NCBI GenBank assembly: GCA_016213595.1
Contig: JACRAA010000163.1
Location: forward strand, 1-11,062
Source of the DNA: Actinomycetota bacterium
GTDB lineage: Bacteria > Actinomycetota > Actinomycetes > Propionibacteriales > Propionibacteriaceae
Length of the DNA: 11,062 nt
Direction of reading: 5' to 3'
How positions within the stretch are numbered: position 1 is the stretch's first letter; the number at the start of each line of letters is the position of its first letter. Below the pieces are notes generated by a model. That model was not told the origin of the DNA and ran no database searches. It saw only the letters and a list, made by a program, of their open reading frames with translations. Below are positions 5,768-11,062 of the stretch, piece by piece. Position numbers and translations under genes: made by a program.

Positions 5768-7024
5768 TCAGCCCTGTCCGTACGGCGGCTGCCCAGACGG
5801 CGGCTGCTGCCCGTACGTGCCGGGCTGCCCGTAGGGGCCAAGCTGCCCGTACGTGCCGGGCTGCCCGTAGGGGCCAGGCTGCCCGTACGGACCCGGCTGG
5901 CCGTACGGACCCGGCTGCTGGCCGTACGGCGGCTGCTGTCCGTATGCGCCAAACTGACCGTACGGACCCGGCTGGCCGTACGGACCCGGCTGCTGGCCGT
6001 ACGACCCGTACGGCATGCTCACGGCGAACGCGTGGCTGACGGGCCCGAGCTGTTCCCGGCGGAACTGGTCGCCGTACATGACGGTCACGAAGATCAGCCG
6101 CAGCGGCACCAGGACCAGGGAGACGAGCATCATCACGCCGTACGCCAGCCCGACCATCATCCACAGGGAGCTCCCCCGCAGGGCGTCGAGGAGGCCCGGC
6201 CCGTTCGATGCGCGCGTCATCACGGGCGTTGCGAACCCCCGGACGGCGCTCAGCACGAGCGAGACCGCCTGCTGCACGGCGCCGGCGGCCAGGGAGAACA
6301 CGAAGAGGTAGCCGAACGTGCGCCAGAAGGAGCCACGGGTCAGTCTCCAGGCCCGTCCCAGGGCGCGGAACCAGGCGAGCCGCTCGACGGCGCACACCTG
6401 CGCGAGGTAGGCGAGCTTCACGTTGAGGACGAAGGCCCCAGCCATGACGACGAGGAGCAGCAGCACGGTGAGGGCGAGGCCGGCGAACAGCCCCCCCACG
6501 GCGTCTTCGGGCATGTGCCCGTACGGACCGGCGACGGACATCAGGTGGATGAAGGCTTCCACCAGCGGTGCGCAGACCAGGACGGCAGCCAGGACGAAGG
6601 CGACGATCCCGAGGAGGTACAGCCCTACGTAGCGTGCGACGAACCCCTTGGTGAGCGTGCGCAGCTGCCTCAGAGAAGGGAACCGCTGCCGGGTCGCCTC
6701 GACGCTGCAGGTGATCATCAGGCCGGTGAAGTACAGGGAGACGATGCCGGCGACCGCCAGCGCGACGACGAAGCTGACGGCGGCGGTGAGGAGGAACGCG
6801 AGGATGGTCCACGAGTCGGGGGCGGTGTTGCGCAGGACGTCGGGGGCCAGGACCAGGACCGACAGCACGATGGGCGCGATGAGCGCGACGACGGTCACGA
6901 GCTGCTGCAGGGCTGTGAGGGCGGCGAATGCGCCGAGGCGGCGCCGGAACACGGAGAAGGTGGCGGTGAAGACGTCGCCGAGGCTCATGGGGCTCGGGGG
7001 CACCAGGACCGGCGCTTCGCTCAT
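5768..7024 (-). CDS. Polytopic membrane protein with C-terminal PYGQ-repeat tail, function unknown
   Basis: The 418-residue protein has two parts. Residues 1-330 contain about six hydrophobic segments (about 32-60, 73-104, 130-157, 178-208, 236-262 and 286-316) separated by basic stretches such as RQRFPSLRQLRTLTKGF and WFRALGRAWRLTRGSFWRTFGY. This recalls actinomycete membrane proteins annotated as glycerophosphoryl diester phosphodiesterase membrane-domain-like, in which the phosphodiesterase itself is absent. Residues 337-418 are a low-complexity tail of Pro, Gly, Tyr and Gln with twelve YGQ units (mostly GPYGQ), likely disordered and, from the basic loops, probably cytoplasmic. No catalytic motif is visible. 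A candidate -10 TACTCT ends six bases before the ATG and there is no convincing ribosome-binding site, suggesting a leaderless message. The upstream ABC operon is separated by a strong hairpin, so this gene probably has its own promoter. pyrC follows after 45 bases. I cannot assign a biochemical role. Confidence 0.88.
   Translation of the reverse strand: MSEAPVLVPPSPMSLGDVFTATFSVFRRRLGAFAALTALQQLVTVVALIAPIVLSVLVLAPDVLRNTAPDSWTILAFLLTAAVSFVVALAVAGIVSLYFTGLMITCSVEATRQRFPSLRQLRTLTKGFVARYVGLYLLGIVAFVLAAVLVCAPLVEAFIHLMSVAGPYGHMPEDAVGGLFAGLALTVLLLLVVMAGAFVLNVKLAYLAQVCAVERLAWFRALGRAWRLTRGSFWRTFGYLFVFSLAAGAVQQAVSLVLSAVRGFATPVMTRASNGPGLLDALRGSSLWMMVGLAYGVMMLVSLVLVPLRLIFVTVMYGDQFRREQLGPVSHAFAVSMPYGSYGQQPGPYGQPGPYGQFGAYGQQPPYGQQPGPYGQPGPYGQPGPYGQPGTYGQLGPYGQPGTYGQQPPSGQPPYGQG
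5771..6016 (-). repeat. Repeat-coding DNA for the PYGQ tail
   Basis: The DNA encoding the tail is itself repetitive: the plus-strand text CCGTACGGACCCGGCTG recurs with single-base changes several times between about 5880 and 6003, with CCGTACGTGCCGGGCTG variants near 5810-5860. Units are in steps of 15-18 bases and encode GPYGQP or similar. Slipped-strand or unequal exchange would change the number of units without breaking the frame, so length may differ between strains. Confidence 0.8.
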
Positions 7025-7087
7025 GCACCCAGAGTACGGACGGGTGCCTCACCCGGGGCGCAAGATGGCCCCAGTCTCACCCGGGGC
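7025..7087 (-). promoter_or_regulatory. Promoter region of the membrane-protein gene with CACCC/GGGTG repeats
   Basis: On the minus strand TACTCT (7031-7036) fits TANNNT and lies six bases before the ATG, a leaderless spacing. Around it are repeated half-sites: GCACCC (7025-7030) and GGGTGC (7042-7047) form an inverted repeat flanking the -10 box, CGGGTG-CCT-CACCCG (7041-7055) is a tight palindrome just upstream of it, and the 12-mer CTCACCCGGGGC occurs twice as a direct repeat (7048-7059 and 7076-7087). Such placement would suit an operator for a repressor, but high G+C makes such motifs easier to obtain by chance and no regulator is identified. Confidence 0.4.
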
Positions 7088-7107
7088 CACAGCCCTGGGA
7101 CGAGCCG

Positions 7108-7139
7108 ACCGCACAGGAGCGCCGTGGCTCCTGTGCGGT
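7108..7139 (-). terminator. Strong hairpin terminator of the ABC half-transporter operon
   Basis: CCGCACAGGAGC (7109-7120) pairs perfectly with GCTCCTGTGCGG (7127-7138) around the six-base loop GCCGTG; a flanking A-T pair makes the stem 13 bp. It lies about 50 bases past the stop codon (7189) of the leftward-reading ABC gene and ahead of the next leftward gene. No T-run follows, typical of actinomycete terminators. It is the strongest hairpin I noticed in the window. Confidence 0.68.
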
Positions 7140-7188
7140 AGATGATGTCGCTCGGGTCAGACTGGCTGGCCTCCCCGTGGCGTGTACG

Positions 7189-9249
7189 TCAGGACCTGCG
7201 CGCCCCCCGCGCGCCGCCACCGCCGGCACCGGCGAGCTGGGGAAGCGCCTCCTCTTCGGCGGTGGTCGCCCCGGAGAACTGCGACTGGTACAGGTCGTAG
7301 TAGGCACCCCTGGCTGCGAGCAGGCCGGCGTGGTCGCCCTGCTCGACGATCTGCCCGTGCTCCATGACGAGGATCACGTCCGCGTCGCGGATGGTCGACA
7401 GCCGATGGGCGATGACGAACGAGGTCCGGCCCTTGCGCAACGCACCCATCGCCTTCTGGACCAGCACCTCGGTGCGGGTGTCGACGGAGCTCGTCGCCTC
7501 GTCGAGGATGAGGAGCGCGGGGTCGGCAAGGAAGGCGCGTGCGATCGTGATGAGCTGCTTCTCGCCCACGGAGACGTTGCTGCCCTCCTCGTCGATGACC
7601 GTGTCGTACCCGTCGGGCAGGGCGTGGACGAACCGGTCCACGTACGTCGCCCGCGCTGCGGCGCGGATCTCCTCGTCAGAGGCCTCCGGCCGCCCGTACG
7701 CGATGTTGTCCTGGATCGTGCCGTGGAACAGCCACGTGTCCTGGAGCACCATGCCGAGGTTGCTGCGGAGGTCCGCCCGCGGGATCGAGCTGATGTCCAC
7801 CCCGTCAAGCGTGATCCGCCCGGCGTTGAGCTCGTAGAACCGCATGACGAGGTTGACCAGCGTGGTCTTGCCGGCGCCGGTCGGGCCGACGATCGCCACG
7901 GTCTGGCCGGGCTGTACGTCGAGGTTGAGGTTCTCGATGAGCGGGCGGTCCGGAACGTACGAGAAGTCGAGGTTCTCGAAGCTGACCCGGCCCTGTACCG
8001 GCTCCGGCAGCCGACCCGTGGACTCGGCACTCATCTCCTGGGCGTCGAGCACCTCGAAGACCCGCTCGGCGGAGGCCACGCCGGACTGCAGCAGGTTCGC
8101 CATGGAGGCGATCTGCGTCAGCGGCTGCGTGAACTGCCGCGAGTACGTGATGAACGCCTGGACGTCGCCGAGGCTGAGCTGGCCGCTGGCGACCCGGAGG
8201 CCGCCGACGACCGCGACGAGCACGTACGACAGGTTCCCGACGAAGAACATCACCGGCATGATGATGGCGCTGATGAACTGGGCGCCGAACGCCGCCTTGT
8301 ACAGCTCGGCGTTCTTCTCGTGGAAGGTCGTGTTCATCTCCCGCTGGCGCCCGAACACCTTCACGAGCGCGTGACCGGTGAACGCCTCCTCGATCTGGCC
8401 GTTCAGCTCACCGGTGTGCTTCCACATGGCGGCGAACCGCTTCTGGGACTGCTTGCCGATGACGGCGACGAGGCCCACCGAGACAGGGATCGAGACGACG
8501 GCGATCACGGTCAGGATCGGCGACACCGTGAGCATCATGATGAGGACGCCGATGACGGTCAGCAGGCTGGTGAGCAGCTGGGACAGCGTCTGCTGCAGGC
8601 TCTGCGAGACGTTGTCGATGTCGTTGGTGACCCTGCTCAGGAGCTCGCCGCGGGGCTGCTTGTCGAAGTACGACAAGGGCAGCCGCTCGAGCTTCGTGGC
8701 GACCTGACGGCGCATCTCGTACACCGTCTTCTGGACGACGCCGTTGAGGATCCAGCCGTTCGCCCACATGAGGACCGCACCGATGGCGTACAGGCCCACG
8801 GCCAGCATCAGCCACCTGAAGAGGTCGTCGAACAGGATGCCCTGGCCGGGGACGACGTGCATGCTCGTGAGCATGTCGGCGAGGTTGCCCTGCCCCCTCG
8901 CGCGGAGCCCGTCGATCACCGTCTGGACAGGCACCCCGGCCGGAAGCTGCTTGCCGACGACGCCGGCGAAGATCACGTCGGTCGCCTTGCCGAGGACCTT
9001 CGGGCCCAGGACGTTGAACGTCACACCGACAGCGGCCATGAGGATGACGACGCCGACGGCGACCTTCTGCGGGCCGAGGTAGCCGATGAGGCGCTTCAGC
9101 GAGGGGCCGAAGCTCATCGCCTTCTCGCCCGTCCCGCCTCCCATCGGACCATGGGCCATGGGCCCACGGTGGTTGCCGGGGCCGAACTTCGGCCGCTCGT
9201 TGGCGACGACGGGCTTGTTCTCGTCGGCGGTCTGGGTCTCGGTGCTCAT
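7189..9249 (-). CDS. ABC exporter half-transporter with the canonical catalytic Walker B (heterodimer partner)
   Basis: This 686-residue fusion of membrane domain and ATPase probably pairs with the product of the gene directly upstream (ATGA overlap at 9246-9249). A Gly/Pro/His-rich cytoplasmic leader (about 1-48) precedes the six-helix domain (about 55-395). An insertion of about 45 residues between helices 1 and 2 (97-142) is predicted to be outside the cell. The ATPase has Walker A GPTGAGKTT (455-463), Q-loop Q503, the atypical signature VSVGEK (559-564 instead of LSGGQ), Walker B LLILDE with catalytic E584, D-loop SSVD and switch H615. Thus its own Walker motifs are intact but its signature is degenerate. 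GGAGG lies 7 bases before the ATG. The tail (660-686) is rich in Gly, Ala and Arg. Relatives such as TM288, BmrD and LmrD export drugs or lipids; the substrate here is unknown. Confidence 0.94.
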   Translation of the reverse strand: MSTETQTADENKPVVANERPKFGPGNHRGPMAHGPMGGGTGEKAMSFGPSLKRLIGYLGPQKVAVGVVILMAAVGVTFNVLGPKVLGKATDVIFAGVVGKQLPAGVPVQTVIDGLRARGQGNLADMLTSMHVVPGQGILFDDLFRWLMLAVGLYAIGAVLMWANGWILNGVVQKTVYEMRRQVATKLERLPLSYFDKQPRGELLSRVTNDIDNVSQSLQQTLSQLLTSLLTVIGVLIMMLTVSPILTVIAVVSIPVSVGLVAVIGKQSQKRFAAMWKHTGELNGQIEEAFTGHALVKVFGRQREMNTTFHEKNAELYKAAFGAQFISAIIMPVMFFVGNLSYVLVAVVGGLRVASGQLSLGDVQAFITYSRQFTQPLTQIASMANLLQSGVASAERVFEVLDAQEMSAESTGRLPEPVQGRVSFENLDFSYVPDRPLIENLNLDVQPGQTVAIVGPTGAGKTTLVNLVMRFYELNAGRITLDGVDISSIPRADLRSNLGMVLQDTWLFHGTIQDNIAYGRPEASDEEIRAAARATYVDRFVHALPDGYDTVIDEEGSNVSVGEKQLITIARAFLADPALLILDEATSSVDTRTEVLVQKAMGALRKGRTSFVIAHRLSTIRDADVILVMEHGQIVEQGDHAGLLAARGAYYDLYQSQFSGATTAEEEALPQLAGAGGGGARGARRS

Positions 9250-10991
9250 GCGGCGTCCTCCACGCTCAGCTGGGAGTCGACGATCTCGGCGTAGGTCTCA
9301 CAGGTCTGGAGCAGCTCGTCGTGGCTGCCGCGGCCGACGATGCGGCCGGCCTCGAGGACGATGATCTCGTCGGCGTCCCGGATGGTCGACACCCGCTGCC
9401 CGACGACCAGGACGGCCGACTCCCTGGTCTCGGAGACGAGTGCGGCGCGCAGCCGCGCGTCGGTCGCCACGTCGAGCGCGGAGAACGAGTCGTCGAAGAT
9501 GTAGATGTCAGGTCTCTTCACGAGCGCCCGGGCGATGGACAGCCGTTGCCGCTGCCCCCCGGACACGTTCGTACCGCCCTGGGCGATAGCTGCGTCGAGC
9601 TGGCCGTCCATGTCGCGGACGAAGTCGGCCGCCTGGGCCACCTCGAGCGCGTGCCAGAGCTCGTCGTCGGTCGCGTCGGGCTTGCCGAACCGCAGGTTGC
9701 TCGCGACGGTGCCCGTGAACAGGTACGGCTTCTGCGGGACCAGCCCGATGCGGTTCCACAGGATCTCGGGGTCGAGGGTCCGGACGTCCACACCGTCGAC
9801 CTCGACCCTGCCGCCCGTCGCGTCGTACAGCCGGGGCACGAGGTTGACCAGGGTCGACTTGCCGGAGCCGGTGGCACCGATGACCGCCGTCATCGTGCCG
9901 GGCCGGATGTCGAACGTCAGGTCGGCCAGGACCGGGTCCTCGGCACCGGGGTAGGTGAAGGTCACGTCCCGGAGCTGGACGTTGCCCGCCTGGCCGATCT
10001 CCGTGACCGGGTTCCGGGGCGGGACGACCGTCGAGTCGGTATCCAGGACGGCCATGATGCGCTCGGCGCAGACCGCCGCGCGGGGCACCATGATGACCAT
10101 CATCGTGGCCATCATCACGCTCATGAGGATCTGCATGAGGTAGGTGATGAACGCCGTCATCTGGCCCACCTGGATGTTGCCCGCGTCGATCTGCTGGGAG
10201 CCGACCCACAGCACGGCGACCGTGGAGACGTTGAGGATCATCATGACGATCGGGAACATCGTGGCCATGGCGCGGCCGACAGTGAGGGCGGTACGGGTGA
10301 CGTCCCGGTTGGCGACCGCGAAGCGGTCCCGCTCGTACGGCTCGCGGACGAACGCCCGAACCACGCGGATGCCGGAGATCTGCTCCCGCAGGACCCGGTT
10401 GAGCGCGTCGATCCGCTTCTGCATCGAGGCGAAGACGGGGCCCATGAACGTGACGAGGACGCCGATGACGACGCCGAGGACGAGGACGGCGATGAGCACG
10501 ATCCACGACATCGTGAGGTCCGTACGGAGGGCCATGATGACGCCGCCGATCATCGTGATCGGCGCGCCGAGGATCATGATGCAGGTCATCAGGACGAGCT
10601 GCTGGACCTGCTGGACGTCGTTCGTCGTGCGGGTGATCAGCGACGGGGCGCCGAACTGGTTGACCTCGCGCGAGGAGAACGACAGCACGTTGTCGAAGAC
10701 CGCCGCGCGGGTGTCCCGGCCGAACGACATGGCGAGCTGGGCTCCGAAGAACGCGGCACTCACCTGGGCGACGACCTGGATGAGCGAGACGCCGAGCATG
10801 TACGCGCCGTGCACCCAGATGTAGTGCGTGTCGCCCTTGGCGACGCCGTTGTCGATGATGGCCGCGTTGAGCGTGGGCAGCTCCAGGCTGGCCACGGTCG
10901 CTATCGCCTGGAGCACGACGACGACCAGGAGCTGCGTGAGGTAGGGCTTGAGGCCCCGTCGCAGCAGCCGGTTCATGGGGTGACTGAACAT
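9246..10991 (-). CDS. ABC exporter half-transporter with degenerate ATP site (heterodimer partner)
   Basis: This 581-residue half-transporter has six membrane segments in residues 17-305, then an ATPase domain. Walker A is GATGSGKST (372-380), Q-loop Q420 and the signature canonical VSGGQ (476-480). After Walker B IYIFD the catalytic glutamate is replaced by aspartate (D501), and the switch histidine is replaced by glutamine (Q532, in VGQRVSTI). These two changes are the classic marks of the degenerate subunit of heterodimeric exporters such as TM287, BmrC and LmrC. Its good signature would complete the active site of the partner encoded at 7189-9249, while the partner's poor signature faces this subunit's weak Walker site. 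I chose ATG 10991 because AAGGAG lies five bases upstream. A second ATG five codons later (10976) forms ATGA with the stop of the upstream gene and is a possible alternative. The function is efflux, substrate unknown. Confidence 0.94.
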   Translation of the reverse strand: MFSHPMNRLLRRGLKPYLTQLLVVVVLQAIATVASLELPTLNAAIIDNGVAKGDTHYIWVHGAYMLGVSLIQVVAQVSAAFFGAQLAMSFGRDTRAAVFDNVLSFSSREVNQFGAPSLITRTTNDVQQVQQLVLMTCIMILGAPITMIGGVIMALRTDLTMSWIVLIAVLVLGVVIGVLVTFMGPVFASMQKRIDALNRVLREQISGIRVVRAFVREPYERDRFAVANRDVTRTALTVGRAMATMFPIVMMILNVSTVAVLWVGSQQIDAGNIQVGQMTAFITYLMQILMSVMMATMMVIMVPRAAVCAERIMAVLDTDSTVVPPRNPVTEIGQAGNVQLRDVTFTYPGAEDPVLADLTFDIRPGTMTAVIGATGSGKSTLVNLVPRLYDATGGRVEVDGVDVRTLDPEILWNRIGLVPQKPYLFTGTVASNLRFGKPDATDDELWHALEVAQAADFVRDMDGQLDAAIAQGGTNVSGGQRQRLSIARALVKRPDIYIFDDSFSALDVATDARLRAALVSETRESAVLVVGQRVSTIRDADEIIVLEAGRIVGRGSHDELLQTCETYAEIVDSQLSVEDAA

Positions 10992-11062
10992 GCGGGCTCC
11001 TTCACGAGCGCGTGGACCAGGAGGTCGGTGAAGATCTGGGGATCGCTGGGTGCGGGGAGAGC
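10973..11062 (-). CDS. C-terminal end of an upstream gene in the ABC operon (partial)
   Basis: A minus-strand frame enters from the window edge and reads ALPAPSDPQIFTDLLVHALV, then KEPACSVTP and a TGA at 10973-10975. Twenty of the first 24 codons end in G or C, as in the real genes here, and its stop overlaps the second ATG of the next gene as ATGA. The reading frame overlaps the chosen start of the ABC gene by 19 bases. Only 29 residues are visible, too few to identify. In actinomycetes such ABC pairs often follow a MarR- or TetR-type regulator, so a regulator is a reasonable guess, but nothing in the visible residues proves it. Confidence 0.6.
   Translation of the reverse strand, partial: ALPAPSDPQIFTDLLVHALVKEPACSVTP
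10997..11002 (-). promoter_or_regulatory. Ribosome-binding site deciding the start of the 9246-10991 gene
   Basis: On the minus strand AAGGAG is followed by five bases (CCCGC) and then ATG. It is one of the best ribosome-binding sites in the window and favours the ATG at 10991 over the one at 10976, which has no such site. It lies inside the 3' end of the upstream coding frame, so the two genes are probably cotranscribed and coupled. Confidence 0.7.

Noticed and set aside
5661..7052. Minus-strand frame of about 460 codons overlapping the membrane-protein gene
   Set aside because: It is an out-of-phase reading of the same DNA, arginine- and proline-rich without membrane segments, and it also overlaps the start of pyrC.
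5570..7141. Plus-strand open frame of about 520 codons opposite the membrane-protein gene
   Set aside because: It is antisense to a protein with clear hydrophobic segments and has only charged low-complexity content and antisense PYGQ repeats.
7177..9294. Plus-strand open frame of about 700 codons opposite the large ABC half-transporter
   Set aside because: It is a charged Asp/His/Arg/Glu-rich antisense shadow; every ABC motif is on the other strand.
1..11062. Secondary-metabolite, defence or mobile-element system
   Set aside because: The exporters, pyrC and glycosyltransferase are ordinary chromosomal genes, with no synthase, toxin, nuclease, transposase, integrase or flanking att-like repeats in the window.

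Overview
The window is GC-rich bacterial DNA (about 70% G+C by eye). It has strong G/C preference at third codon positions, GTG starts, ATGA/GTGA gene overlaps and several apparent leaderless starts. Together these point to an actinomycete (Actinomycetota). I cannot assign a genus. No tRNA, rRNA, insertion sequence, integrase, CRISPR array or phage gene is visible.

Layout. (1) Bases 1-240, plus strand: the 3' remnant of a secreted G5 / RlpA-like cell-wall protein. It looks like a pseudogene, because a G5 domain in one frame runs straight into the C-terminal end of a double-psi beta-barrel in another frame. (2) 260-2721, minus strand: a two-gene ABC exporter (ATPase, then a duplicated ABC-2-type permease of the 'exporter of polyketide antibiotics' kind) joined by a GTGA overlap. 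(3) 2879-4216, plus strand: a GT4 glycosyltransferase divergent from the ATPase, with candidate -10 boxes placing both starts at or next to the 5' end of the mRNA. (4) 4217-4462: a 246-base convergent gap filled by a 22-bp tandem array, a hairpin and a second, 20-bp tandem array. (5) 4463-5722, minus strand: pyrC, dihydroorotase, without its usual pyr neighbours on the side that can be seen. (6) 5768-7024, minus strand: a six-helix-like membrane protein with a long PYGQ-repeat tail. (7) 7025-7188: a gap holding CACCC-type repeats in the membrane-protein promoter and a perfect 13-bp-stem hairpin at the end of the next operon. (8) 7189-10991, minus strand: two overlapping ABC half-transporters. 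Their catalytic motifs are asymmetric in the complementary way expected of a heterodimeric exporter with one degenerate ATP site. (9) 10973-11062, minus strand: the 3' end of an upstream gene in the same operon.

The genes do not form one pathway. There are two independent export systems, one pyrimidine-biosynthesis enzyme, one sugar transferase probably acting on envelope lipid or glycan, and one membrane protein. I see no convincing new multi-gene system. The parts most worth a second look are the two adjacent tandem arrays, the dual-frame deletion junction in the G5/RlpA remnant, and the cluster of leaderless-type promoters.
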